NCBI GenBank assembly: GCA_030144725.1
Contig: JASKMD010000016.1
Span: 2,845,567 to 2,909,566, forward strand
Source: Haematococcus lacustris
Taxonomy: Eukaryota > Chlorophyta > Chlorophyceae > Chlamydomonadales > Haematococcaceae
Direction: 5' to 3'
Length of the DNA stretch: 64,000 nucleotides
The position numbers were made by a program, and so were the translations under genes. Positions 24,940-35,412 of this stretch are shown piece after piece (within the stretch, counting starts at the first letter, position 1; each line of letters begins with the position of its first letter). Under the pieces are notes generated by a model, which was given only the letters and a program-made list of their open reading frames with translations, searched no databases and was not told the origin of the DNA.

Positions 24940-25784
24940 ATGGCATTAGGCTCTCACACTTCCCTGGCTGCAAACCCTCACGCTTCCCAGCACCCCCTCA
25001 CCCCAAAACTGCACACCTCCCTGCCTGCTGATTGCCCTCATGCTGTGCACTTGACACTGCTTGCTGGTTGTTGTTGTTGTTGCTGCGGTGGTGGTGGTGA
25101 TGGTGGTGGTGGTGGTGGTGCTAGTGAGAGCTGTGACGACGGTGAGTGCAGAGTTATAGGGCATGATGCGTGCCGCATGTGTCGCTGCTGCTGCTGATGA
25201 CGACCTGTCACCTCAATTCTTCCCATGGCCGCAGGATGCCCACCCTCAAGGCCAAGTGTCAAGCTTGCCGCGGTAGCTGCGAACAGCTTGGTGTGGCAGT
25301 GCCGCGCCAAGTGCCATCACTCCCTAGCCAAGACCAGACCACTCGCATTGACTGCGGGTCAGGCTCTGGGTGCGGAGGCGGGGGTGGGCTTGGCGGCCTG
25401 CCCCTTTGCGGTGGTGCAGGCGAGGACGAGGGGCAGGGTGGCAGGCAGCGGCGGGGTGCAGAGGCCACTGACCACAATGAAGTAGATTTACAAGGTTGGG
25501 AGGCGGCGGAGGAGGAGGAGGCCCCATGCTCACATGACACCGTCCTTGACAATGTGGGCAAGGAGCGCAAGAAGAGGTGGTGCCCCACGGGGCCCTTGGA
25601 GACCACACTGATGTGGCTGGCTGCCGACATCATCCTCGGCTTTGTGGCATGGCTGCTCAAGTTGGCGAAGCGCAAGGAGCGCAGCAATGGCCGGCCGCAA
25701 CCCAACACCCAAACACTGCGTGGGTTGCGCTTTGGCTTGTACCTTGGCACACAGGTGGCCAAGGTGATGTTGTGGAGGCTGTGA
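24940..25784 (+). CDS. Cys/Gly-rich protein with a membrane-like C-terminal segment, 3' exons (copy 1)
   Basis: An exon-like stretch carries a Cys run, a Gly/Asp run and ASESCDDG before a GTGAGT donor (about 25142). After CATGGCCGCAG, a long final exon begins MPTLKAKCQACRGSCEQLG (CxxCxxxC), passes an acidic segment (WEAAEEEE), then ETTLMWLAADIILGFVAWLL, a plausible single membrane helix followed by KLAKRKERS, and ends LGTQVAKVMLWRL at 25784. Copies at 35693 and 56942 preserve the frame with only substitutions, which supports coding. I do not recognise the family; repeated occurrence with the neighbouring block suggests a transposon-encoded protein. Confidence 0.45.
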
Positions 25785-26237
25785 GCGGGAACACGGCAGC
25801 GCACAACTGCAGCGGGGGAGCCATCATCTGTCCCAGTGATAGCTAGGGGCCTAGGAGTTGGGGGGGGAAAAGGGGGGCGAGCAGGAGTTGGCAGGTAGTC
25901 ACCCGCATGTGCCATCGCAACCATGTCACTATGTGGCCGTAGCCCACACACACACAGCACACAGCACACCACATGGAAACTACAAAATCCATTAGACAGC
26001 TCAGCTCAGGATTCACATTGAGCACTGCAGTGACAGCTATGCACAGTTGTGCAACATCGCCATTGCCTACCACGACCCCGCATTGGGGTGTCACCACACA
26101 TTTGTTTGCTCACGTCACACTTCACATTGGTCCATCTCTGTTTCATCTGTTGAATTGCATCGTTGTACTATTGGGACTTGCTTCACTATTGTTATTTATG
26201 CATGAAGTAGACTCCTTGGCAGGTGGCGGGACTAAGC
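25785..26237. repeat. 3' flank of the Cys-rich gene and conserved 330-bp block, copy 4
   Basis: The sequence after the stop leads through a G-run (25860) into GTCACCCGCATGTGCCATCG and the conserved block, ending GGGACTAAGC. It shows that one GTCACCCGCATGTGCC unit was present before satellite expansion in the other copies. Confidence 0.75.
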
Positions 26238-26442
26238 TGTGGCTTTTGTAGTGCTAGATGGCTTCAATGTCTCAAACGTGCATGCATATGCGACATGACA
26301 GGGCGCGGCTGCCACATGTGCGCCATATGTAACAACTGTTTCTCTCGACCTCCATACCCCTCCATGCATCTTTGATTTCTTATCTCTTCTCTTCGACCAT
26401 TGGAGACGCTTGGGTTGCAGTGTTATTTCGTTCGGGACCATG
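26238..26442. mobile_element. MITE-like element, copy 4, left part (split by an LTR retrotransposon)
   Basis: Starts TGTGGCTTTTGTAGTGC, a variant of the usual left end, and is interrupted at GGGACCATG by the retrotransposon. It resumes after the 3' LTR at 32326 and ends at 32585. Confidence 0.75.
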
Positions 26443-26616
26443 TGTAACAGTTGTAGGGCGCATGCAAGTGTGATGTTGGCCATAAGGTACCTGGAACCTG
26501 TAATGGCGACAGTGGGCTCATAACCCAACGAGCTACCCCGCTCTAAGCCCGTGTACGTGGTATCTAGTCTAGATCTAACCTGTGGGGTGCGTGGCTGAGA
26601 ATAGCCGCACGTTACA
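26443..26616 (+). repeat. 5' LTR, 174 bp
   Basis: Starts TGTAAC and ends GTTACA, giving 6-bp inverted termini with the canonical TG...CA. Identical to 32147-32320. Short for a Ty3/gypsy LTR. Confidence 0.93.
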
Positions 26617-26617
26617 T

Positions 26618-26636
26618 TGGTTTCCGACCGATACGA
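26618..26636 (+). promoter_or_regulatory. Putative primer binding site
   Basis: TGGTTTCCGACCGATACGA starts 1 bp after the 5' LTR and opens with the TGG expected opposite a tRNA 3' CCA. The matching tRNA was not identified. The same sequence follows the LTR at 37131. Confidence 0.55.
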
Positions 26637-26770
26637 GCTAGATGGACCAACTGACGAGAGCGCTTGATGTAGTGTCGCTCAACGGTATGTCCGTGGTGTG
26701 AGCCGCCGCCGTTCCGCCAGCCGCCAGTGAGCCGCCGAAGTGAAACCCTCGTCACTTATGGAACTGCGCA

Positions 26771-28015
26771 ATGGCGCAATACAGCAACGACGAGATGCTA
26801 ACCTCTAACGTGCAATTTCCGTTCTCGCCTCCAATGTCTTATGTGTTAGGTCAGGAAGGCACTGCAAGATATGGGGCGCCACAACCTCCTTTGCCCCTGT
26901 ATGACAACGCAGGACCTCCGATTGTTGATACAGCTATGTCTGCGATGCAAATGGCTCCCGTGCCGTTCTTGTCAAATGTCCCGTTCACACCCGCGGCGGA
27001 GCCGACGGTCACCGTTCCCCAGTCGCAACTAGCAGCCTTGGTGAATCTTCTGCAACAGGCCCAGGTGAGGCCTGAGCTTCTGACTGGCTCGCCTGGAATG
27101 GTTCCAGCTCATGCTCAGATAGCGCTGAACCCTGCCAAATCTCGACATCGTCTTGAGGCATGGACTGACAAGTGCATTGAGAGTGGCAGGCGTGCCTCTG
27201 CTTTCTGTGATGACTATGAGCTCTATTGCACTGAATGTGGGTATGACATGTGCACAGCATTTCCATTGTACATCACTGGTGCTGCCCGTAACTGGTGGTA
27301 TGATGGCATGGTAGAGTCATACCGGCAGTCAAACTTCACTATCAATCGTCCGCCATGGTCCTTTGTGCGCACCCAGTTCCTGGCCTACATCGGCGATGAT
27401 TTGATTGACCATGCTGCTGCTGCTCGTCAACGCCTCATTGGCACGCACAACCGGCTGCAGATGTCTGCTGGTATGTCCTTGCAGTCCTATGCCACCGAGT
27501 TTCGCAACCATGTCGTGCGCATGGGTGTCAACCAACTCTCTGATGTGGTGCAAGTGGATCTGTTTGTGCAAGGCCTGTCTCATGAGCTGCGTAGCCGGGT
27601 TGCTGTGAACCCTTTCTCCGGTCATGCTTGGCCCCACCTGCCTGCAGTGATTGCTGCTGCTCAAGGTGCTGAGCGCATGATGATGGCAGTGGCTGCCAGC
27701 AATGCTCGTGCCGGTGTCATTGCCCCCATGCAGAACGTCATTGCTGCCGTTGTGCCACCCATTGAGAACCACGCTGCCCTTGTTGTCACGGGCAACACGG
27801 TCTGCTACTACTGCCAAAAGCTTGGCCATGTGGTGGCCACGTGCCCTGAGAAGGCAGCTGGTCGTCCCCGCACTCCTCGCATCCACAATGGTGTTCGCCT
27901 GGAGCCTACTGGCCCTAGGGGTGTGAGGAAGCCTCAGTGGCAGCGAAGGGGCTCTGTGGCAGCTGTGAGCACTCTTGCCATGCCGACCCCACCAGGCCCA
28001 CCAAGGCACGCCTAG
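26771..28015 (+). CDS. Gag polyprotein of the chromovirus
   Basis: A 414-residue protein. The N-terminal third is Pro-rich and of low similarity value. The middle carries a capsid-like region (WTDKCIESGRRASAFCDDYE, GAARNWWYDG, then SYATEFRNHVVRMG) typical of Ty3/gypsy Gag. A CCHC zinc knuckle (CYYCQKLGHVVATC, residues 345-358) would bind RNA. It ends with a single TAG in the same frame as pol, which stays open afterwards. ATG at 26771 is the first in a good context after the primer binding site. It forms the virus-like particle that packages element RNA. Confidence 0.93.
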   Translation: MAQYSNDEMLTSNVQFPFSPPMSYVLGQEGTARYGAPQPPLPLYDNAGPPIVDTAMSAMQMAPVPFLSNVPFTPAAEPTVTVPQSQLAALVNLLQQAQVRPELLTGSPGMVPAHAQIALNPAKSRHRLEAWTDKCIESGRRASAFCDDYELYCTECGYDMCTAFPLYITGAARNWWYDGMVESYRQSNFTINRPPWSFVRTQFLAYIGDDLIDHAAAARQRLIGTHNRLQMSAGMSLQSYATEFRNHVVRMGVNQLSDVVQVDLFVQGLSHELRSRVAVNPFSGHAWPHLPAVIAAAQGAERMMMAVAASNARAGVIAPMQNVIAAVVPPIENHAALVVTGNTVCYYCQKLGHVVATCPEKAAGRPRTPRIHNGVRLEPTGPRGVRKPQWQRRGSVAAVSTLAMPTPPGPPRHA

Positions 28016-30063
28016 GATGTTGCCCAACTGTCTAGTGCACAGCATGTTGGGGCTGACAAGATGTCACCGGACTTGGTGGATTTCTTGATCAAGAGTGGAT
28101 GTAAGATCCCTCTCTCTTGTGCACCGCTTGTCTCCCTGATCCGTTTCTCCGGCCATGCTTGTGTAGCTGGCACATCCCCGCAGGGCAAACTGCGTTTTCT
28201 GATGCCCGCCAAGGTGCAAGGTGATGTGCGCTGCAAAGTACTCGTTGACACAGGTGCTACTGAGTCATTTGTGGATGCTTCTTTTGCTAACAAACTGGAG
28301 GCCCCCGTGCGTCATCAGGATACGGTGCGCATACGTGTGGCAAATGGTCAGTATGCAGTCATCTCCTCACAAGCTCTAGTGAACCTCTGGCTGTACCCTG
28401 CCCCATGCGAGCAACTGTGGTTGATGAAAATGCCTGAGCTGCTGTGTGGTGTGGATATCATATTGGGTAACGACTGGCTGGACAGTCACAAAGCTGTGCT
28501 AGATTATGGAACACGGAAGTGCACCATTGTCAGTGGCAAAAACAAGCATGAGCTCACCGGAGAGGTGCTTGCAGCCATGCCGCCCATGCACGTTGAAGTG
28601 CCAGAGCTGACTGCCACTGCACTCTGTCAAGCGGAAGCTGAGCTGTTCTTGTCGGCCAGTGAGGCTGAGGCATTGCTAAGCCAAGGTGCCCGTGCCTTTG
28701 TGGCCTTGGTGCAATCTGTGCATGTGCCTGCCGATGCGCATGGTACGGTGCTGGCTGCGTTCCAGGACATGGATGTGCCTCCTCATGTAGCTGTCAGGCT
28801 GCAAGCCTTACTTTACAAATATAGCTCTGTCTTTGCTGAATTTACAGAGCTCCCGCCTGACCGTGGTGTGGGTCACAGCATCAAACTGAAACCTAATGAG
28901 CCCATACCACACAGCCGACCATACAAGCTGAGTCCCAATGAACAAGCTGAGCTAGCAAAGCGCATACCCGAGTACATTGCCAAAGGCTGGATTGAGCCTA
29001 GTGACTCCCCTTACTCCTCACCGCTGCTGTTTGTGGAAAAGAATGATGGCACACTACGCATGTGTGTGGATTTCAGGGCGCTAAACAAGATCACTGTGCG
29101 TGACAGATTTCCATTGCCGCTTATTGATGACCTGTTTGACAAGCTGCAGGGATGCACTCTTTTCAGCAGCATGGATTTGCAGAGCGGCTACCATCAGATA
29201 TTGATCCCAGCCGAAGACGTGCCCAAGACCGCTTTCAGCACCCCCACCGGACATTACCAATACAAGGTACTGTGCTTCGGCCTGACTAATGCACCTGCCA
29301 CTTTTCAACGCGTCATGAACAACATCTTCCAGGACCTGCTGGGCAAGTCTGTGTTGGTGTACTTGGATGACGTACTCATCATGTCACGGTCGTTAGAGGA
29401 GCATTTCATGCATCTAGAGCAGGTGCTACAACGGCTGCAAATGCACAAACTGTTTGCACGCTTGTCAAAGTGCTCTTTTCTGCGGGCCATGCTGAAGTTT
29501 CTAGGCCACATAGTAGGCAAAGATGGCATTGCTGTTGATCCAGCCAAGGTTGAGGCCATTCACAGCTGGCCTGTACCCAAAACCCTGCTTGCTCTGCAAG
29601 GGTTCTTGGGGGCTGCCAATTATGTGCGCCGCTTTGTCTTAGGGTTCAGCATGCTAGCTGCGCCACTCACAAACTTGGTGGGCATTAAGGCCAAGGACTT
29701 TGACTGGCATGCTTGGACCCCTGAGACCTTGGCTGCATTCCAAGCATTGAAACATGCCATTGCCCAAGTGCCCATGCTTAAGCTAGCTGACCACACACGC
29801 CCATTTGAAGTGTGTTGCGATGCGTCCTTGCTGGGTGTGGGGGCTGTGTTGCTACAAGATGACCACCCGGTGGCATACATGAGCAGGAAATTTTCTGCAG
29901 CAGAGAGCAACTACACCACTAGAGAGCAGGAGCTGCTGGCACTTGTGACAGCATGCAAAGTATGGCGCTGCTATCTCGAAGGTGTGTCTTTTGTGTTGGT
30001 GACTGACCATATGCCTTTAACCTACCTCCAAACCCAGAAGGTGTTATCACGGCACCCAGGTGG
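28016..30063 (+). CDS. Pol, N-terminal part: protease, reverse transcriptase, RNase H
   Basis: In the same frame as gag after the TAG; the first ATG is at 28061. The protease has VDTGATESFVD (active-site DTG). RT has LRMCVDFRALNKIT, SSMDLQSGYHQI, FGLTNAPATFQRVM and the catalytic VYLDDVLI. RNase H has FEVCCDASLLGVGAVL and REQELLALV, ending near DHMPLTYLQT. The frame is lost around 30047-30055: the conserved continuation (RWMEYMARFSFEIKY) lies in the -1 frame. Expression probably needs readthrough of the gag stop. A mutation or assembly error is the simplest explanation of the frameshift. Confidence 0.93.
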
Positions 30064-32079
30064 ATGGAGTACATGGCCAGGTTCAGTTTTGAGATCAAAT
30101 ACAAACCAGGTGTGGGTAACCCTGCAGACCCACTCAGCAGGTACCCTGTCCTTGCAATGACCGTGTGGCTCCTAGCCATCACACGCGCTCAGGCCCGCGG
30201 TGTGACACCTGGACACACTACTAAGCCAACCACCCAGCCTGGTGCTGATCCTGGGACAACGCCTCCCATGCCACCTAATGCGCCTCCCATGCCACCTAAT
30301 GCTGATCATGTGATGACTATGCCTGGAGCACACGAGCCTCCTCGTAATAATGAGGTTGCTGATTTGCTGCCGCATGGTGATGCTAGTGCTAGCTCCGACT
30401 CTGACTCTGACTCTGATGTCAAGATGACTTGCAATACTGAGCAGCCAGCTTTTGATCACATCTCCGTGGCAGACCAACTGCGAGCTGGGTATGAAGATGA
30501 TCCCATGTTCAAAGATCCTGCACAAACTGCTGTTATGAAGCACACAGATGAGGGTCTGTGGCAGATGGCTGACACTGATGTCTATGTGGTGCCCAACGTG
30601 CTGGCTCTGCGTGAGCACATCTTGCATGAAGTGCACGATGCCGCTTACAGCGGCCATTCAGGTATCACAAAGACGTTGCAACGGCTACGGGCTGGCTTTT
30701 GGTGGAGCACCATGAGAGAGGATGTGCGTCACTACGTGGCTAACTGTGATGCATGTCAACACAACAAGGCTGCCACCCAAAAGCCAGGTGGGCTGCTACA
30801 GCCCCTGTCCGTGCCTGGTTGGAGGTGGGAAAGCATCAGCATGGATTTGATTGTCAAATTGCCCACGAGCCATGAGGGCTATGACAGCATCTGTGTCTTT
30901 GTTGACCGGCTATCTAAGATGGTGCACTTTGCCCCTTGCAATGAGTCAATGGATGCCATGGGGTTTGCAAAACTGTTCATCAAGCACATTTTCCGGCTGC
31001 ATGGACTGCCACGTGAAGTGATCACTGACCGTGGTGCCCACTTTCACAACCTTTTCTGGGAGGCTGTTTGTGAATTGCTCCACATCAAGCGGTGCTTGTC
31101 AACCGCTTACCACCCACAGTCGGATGGGCAGACTGAGCGCTACAACAGGGTGCTTGAGGAAATGTTGCGTCACTATGTGGGGCCTACACAGAATGACTGG
31201 CCTGACCACCTGCCTTGCGCTGAGTTTGCCGTGAACAACAGTTGGCAGGAGTCAATTCAGAACACTCCCTTCTTTGTCAACTTTGGGCAGTCACCAGTGA
31301 CACCAGTGTTATTGGACCTGCCAGCTGGGCGGGTTCCCTCTGCTCAAGGCTTTACCAAGGTCTGGCAAATGAGTGTGGCTAATGCACGCACAAGCATGGC
31401 ACGAGCACAAGAGCGCATGGCCAGATATGCCAATGCACACCGGCGCCCAGTGCAGTATGTGGTAGGGTAGCAAGTCTTGCTATCCACACGCAACCTGGCA
31501 TTGAAGGCTGGTGCAGCGCGTAAGCTGCTGCCTAAGTACATTGGCCCGTTGTTGGTCTCAGCCTTGGTGGGGCCAGTGGCTGTCAAGCTGGTGTTGCCCG
31601 CATGCATGAACCGGGTGCACCCTGTGTTTCACGTGTCCTTGCTGAAGCCGTACAAAGGCGATGTTCCACACCTGCCCCCTCCCCTTCAGTGGTTGGATGA
31701 CAGGCCGGTGTATGAAGTGGAGCAGGTGTTGTCGCACAGACAAGTGCGCAACGGACGAGCTGGGGCCTACCTACTCAAGTGGAAGGGCTATGGCGTGGAG
31801 CACAACACATGGGAGCCGCGCAAGAACCTCACTGGGTGTGCAGAGTTGTTACGGGTGTGTGGGTACGGGTGTACGGGTGTGTACGGGTGTGCGGGTGTAC
31901 GGGTGTACGGGTGTACGGGTGTACGGGTGTACGGGTGTACGGGTGTACGGGTGTGTGGGTACGGGTGTACGGGTGTTACAACATTGCTCACAACCTCAAG
32001 TAAGTGCATGGGTGTGTGGGTGTTTAGGATTGTGAATGCAAGGCTACGGTGTAATCCGTTGGCTGTGTCTAGCGGCTGA
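30064..32079 (+). pseudogene. Pol, C-terminal part: integrase and chromodomain
   Basis: Opens with EYMARFSFEIKYKPGVGNPA, the usual RNase H to integrase bridge. The integrase zinc finger is an HHCC (HEVHDAAYSGHSG, later CDACQ). The catalytic core shows Asp in SISMDLIVK, Asp in VITDRGAHF and Glu in DGQTERYNR. A TAG at 31468-31470 follows YVVG; the same frame then continues [22 protein letters not shown] and a chromodomain ([27 protein letters not shown]) that would direct integration to modified chromatin. The conserved frame beyond the stop suggests a recent nonsense change. The frame then runs into a short tandem repeat, so the natural C-terminus is unclear. Confidence 0.9.
31850..31978. repeat. 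TACGGGTGTG minisatellite at the pol 3' end
   Basis: Tandem 10-bp and related units (GTACGGGTGT, GTGCGGGTGT) directly after the chromodomain coding sequence. It extends the open frame with repetitive residues that are unlikely to be functional. Confidence 0.9.
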
Positions 32080-32132
32080 CAGTTGTCGGTCCGCGAGTCA
32101 CCGGATGGTGGCGGAGAGGGGAAGCTGCTTTG

Positions 32133-32146
32133 TAGGAGGGGAGGAA
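32133..32146 (+). promoter_or_regulatory. Polypurine tract
   Basis: TAGGAGGGGAGGAA lies immediately upstream of the 3' LTR and is almost all purine. It is the expected primer for plus-strand DNA synthesis. Confidence 0.8.
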
Positions 32147-32320
32147 TGTAACAGTTGTAGGGCGCATGCAAGTGTGATGTTGGCCATAAGGTACCTGGAA
32201 CCTGTAATGGCGACAGTGGGCTCATAACCCAACGAGCTACCCCGCTCTAAGCCCGTGTACGTGGTATCTAGTCTAGATCTAACCTGTGGGGTGCGTGGCT
32301 GAGAATAGCCGCACGTTACA
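32147..32320 (+). repeat. 3' LTR, 174 bp
   Basis: Identical by eye to the 5' LTR. It is followed by CCATG, the target-site duplication, and then the interrupted MITE-like sequence. Confidence 0.93.
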
Positions 32321-32325
32321 CCATG

Positions 32326-32585
32326 CACATGCAAGCGCTTTTAACAAGCATCGATGCAAGCATAGCCATGTTGCCTTCACCATGGAGTGCCATTGCATGT
32401 CGAGCATGGCCCAAAGATCCAAACACAATAATGTAGAAATCATCATACCGTCCTACAACCGTCCAACATATCATACAAAAGACATTTCTGAAATATTGTG
32501 GCAAGGCTGTACTTGTATTCGTCATCCATCTTGAAGGCCCAACTGATCAGACAGCAAAGAAAGTAACACTGCAGGTATCCCCTCA
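32326..32585. mobile_element. MITE-like element, copy 4, right part
   Basis: Continuation of the element that begins at 26238. Ends CCCCTCA before GTGACC and the next Fanzor copy. Confidence 0.75.
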
Positions 32586-32591
32586 GTGACC

Positions 32592-33637
32592 ATAGCTGAG
32601 ACACGTGAGTTTCTGTTCGATCCAGACACCCAGATTGGGGTGGGCATCGACCCCGGCGTCACCCAGGCAGTCAGCGCAGCCTCTGGGGTGTGGGATCCGC
32701 AGTCAGGCCAGCTCATGGCAAACCAGCTGCGCCGGTGGAAGCTGACCAAGGGCCAGGTGAAGCATGCCAGCGCCCTGAACAATGCCCGCCGTGACACTGA
32801 GCGGTGGCTAGCACCAATCAAGCCCCACCTCCAGCACCTGGCAGCAGCAAGCTCAGCCGGCACCTCCCTGGAGGCCAACCTGAAGCACATCACCGTCACC
32901 CTGGCCACCTGGGATGCGGTGTGGGAGGTGTACCTGGACCCCAAGTGGTCACGGCAGCGGCTGAGGCTGTACGGAGCCCAGGACCGGGCGCTGGAGCAGT
33001 TCTTCAACAAGGTGAGAGTGGGGGAGGGAGGGTAAGGGACTGGGAGGGAGGGAGGGAGGGTAAGGGACTCAGAGGTGGTGGGTTAGGCGTAAACGTGAAA
33101 AGGTACTTGATTGTGCCATACCTAACCGTGTGCTACCATGTCAGCCACCATGTATGTGCCTTGTGTGCATGGCTGCAGCTGGAGGAGGAGGTGGCTGAGG
33201 TGTCCATGGAGCGCCATGGGCATGCCAAGCAGGTGGTGGTGTTCTTTGGCGCTGCTACTTCTTAGGCCCCACGCAGCAGCCAGGCAGCCACACAGCCAGC
33301 AGCCTCAGAGCCAGGGCCCAGCACTCCCCCTCCAGCCAAGCGCAGCAAGCCGGCAGCTGAGCCCACCCAGCCCACCAAGGGCAAGGGCAAGGGCAAGGCT
33401 GCCAAAGCCAAGCCAGCACCACAGCCAGGCAGATGGCTGGACAGGGACTGCAATGCTGCATTGAACATGCAGCGCATTGGGGAGAGCAAGTGGCGGCCGC
33501 TGGAGCTGTGCTACTGGCCAGACCAGGGAGCTCTACCAGCCAAGGGCAAGGAGTACCCTGGCCTGGGCTACAAGCGGCTGCGAGACCAGCCACCAAAGGC
33601 CCAGCAGCAGCAGCAGCAGCCTGCTGAGGCACAGTAG
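32592..33637 (+). pseudogene. Fanzor copy E, internally deleted
   Basis: Exon 1 (RuvC-I, to 33011) and the intron are intact. Exon 2 reads LEEEVAEV to FGAAT and then jumps to the Pro-rich segment (APRSSQ): about 320 bp, including the DEHRTS motif and the Cys residues, are deleted. The filler TTCTT at the junction gives a TAG at 33263-33265. RuvC-III (RDCNAALN) and the C-terminus remain downstream. The filler suggests end-joining repair of a break. Not functional. Confidence 0.88.
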
Positions 33638-33795
33638 TGTGTGCCCCCCCCATCTGAGCTGTCATCAGCTTACAATTAGTGCATGTTTTGTCATGCCAAG
33701 TCTACACGATAGCCCTAACGGGTCAGGCAACAATGTAGGTGGTAGGCGGCTCATGTGCCATGTGCACTGGGTTTACTCCACACAGCCCAATAACA

Positions 33796-33877
33796 CCATT
33801 TGAGTCGGGCCACTATTGCCCACTAGTATATTCCCGCTAGTGGCTGCTAGTGGCTACTACTGGCCCGGCGCAAATGG
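33796..33877 (+). ncRNA. Candidate Fanzor guide-RNA hairpin, copy E
   Basis: Left arm CCATTTGAGTCGGGCC, right arm GGCCCGGCGCAAATGG. GGCCCG restores a perfect inner match that is imperfect in copies A-D, while GCG for CTC weakens the outer stem. Inner CCACTAG/CTAGTGG retained. Confidence 0.45.
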
Positions 33878-35412
33878 AGGCCCTAGTGAGGGACAAGGGG
33901 GCTGATGAGTAAGCTTATGTCACCATCATCGAGACTGTGTACCTGGTGCATGCCTCCTGTTCCACGGTTGACTATCAGCACCTGGTCACGCTGATCGTTC
34001 ATGGTGGCCAGCAACGCGATGGGAGGCCTTGGGTGCTGGAGGCGAAGGGAACTGTGGAAGGCCTTAACATGCATGCAGGTCGTAACCGACACAACTATTC
34101 TACATAGCTTGCACAGAACGGCACAAGAACATCGGCATTGGGCTGTGTCATTGCGTAAGAGCAGGTTGCCACTGTTCGTCGTGCAGCTTTCTGCAAAAGA
34201 CCGTTGCCGCCAAGTCTCAACGCAGCTTGTTCGTATCTAGCCTTCAAGCGGCTCAGCTTATCGACCCAGTGAGGCCTGCAAGAGGAATAGCCCACCACCA
34301 TCCCCCGGACATTCTGTGCGCCCCGGCTGTGAGCCTACCAGCTGCAGGTGCGGAAATGCTGCTTGGCAATGGCATCACAGCAGCATCGAGCTGCAGTGGC
34401 CACAGCCACGATGAAGCTGCCGGTGGCTCTCTTCCCGCGCTCGTGACCCATCTCCCACGATGTCCCATCTGATTACCAATGCCTGCACCCGATGCTGTCT
34501 GCCATCCTGCAACCAAGGCCGATTCCAAGGTAGTGGAAGGAGCAGCAACGCGGAGTTCGAACTCACAGCTCAACTCCCCGCGAGGTGAGCTGGTCAACTG
34601 GGTCCGGACGGCGGTGCGTGCTGTTTGGGGACCCAGCTTGCAGCACACCGCGTACATGGCGGGCTGCGGCGTTCACATGTTTGCCGACATGTCACTGCCA
34701 CCTGACTGTTGCACCCTTGTTTGTGCACTTCCACAGGTTGCTGTGCTTGTGCGCATTGATTTGATGACGATGACGATGCTGATGATGAACACGAGCATGA
34801 GCAGTGCCTGGCAAGTGACTGCTTTGGTGTCTGTCATGGGGGTGTGGGGCATTGTGGCTCGTGTACTTGCGTGTCACGCCTCATGGCTGCGTTGTGATTA
34901 GCTGCCTGACATGCGCGTCCTGCTTGCACACGGTAAGTCGCGGCCACTTGCGCTGCAGGCATGGGCTTGCCACACAGCCTACCTCCCTTGCCAACCAACA
35001 TATCTGATGCCCACCGCCTGCTGCCCTGTAGGCCACACCCCCGCCACCCTCCCTCCACTCTCTCCGCGGCGCTCCATGCACCTTTGTGGGCGAAAAGCGC
35101 TGCACCACGGCTGCTGCGCACTTGCCCAGCCCCTCGGCCGCCTGCCTGCCAACCCCTTGCTTGGCACTCCCCAACGTGAGTGGTTGCGCTCCGCGCTGTT
35201 GCCACAAACACAACCACTCTTGCCTGAAGATGACTTTGTGTGCAATGGGGTTTTACCAATGCTGCCCACCATCGATGTGGCGGCAGTGATGGCGATGGCT
35301 GTTGTGACACTGGCGATGGCTATGGTGATGGTGGTGGTGGCTGCGGTGATGGAGATTGTGGTGGTAGCTGTTGCGATGGTGGTGTTTGAAGTATTCGTGA
35401 TTGCGGTCCTAT
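33878..35412. repeat. Repeated block with divergent uncharacterised gene fragments, copy 4
   Basis: As at 11457-12980 with scattered substitutions: minus-strand fragments at about 33885-34657 and plus-strand Cys/His/Asp-rich exons at about 34719-35180. It continues directly into the Cys/Gly-rich exons. Confidence 0.75.

Larger units (their letters stand above)
26443..32320 (+). mobile_element. Ty3/gypsy chromovirus LTR retrotransposon, complete
   Basis: 5,878 bp flanked by a 5-bp target-site duplication CCATG (26438-26442 and 32321-32325). The 174-bp LTRs look identical by eye. Order: 5' LTR, gag, protease, reverse transcriptase, RNase H, integrase, chromodomain, polypurine tract, 3' LTR. 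The RT-RNase H-integrase order and the C-terminal chromodomain place it with the chromoviruses of Ty3/gypsy (Metaviridae). Identical LTRs imply recent insertion, yet pol carries a frameshift and a stop, so this copy is probably not autonomous as assembled. Confidence 0.95.
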
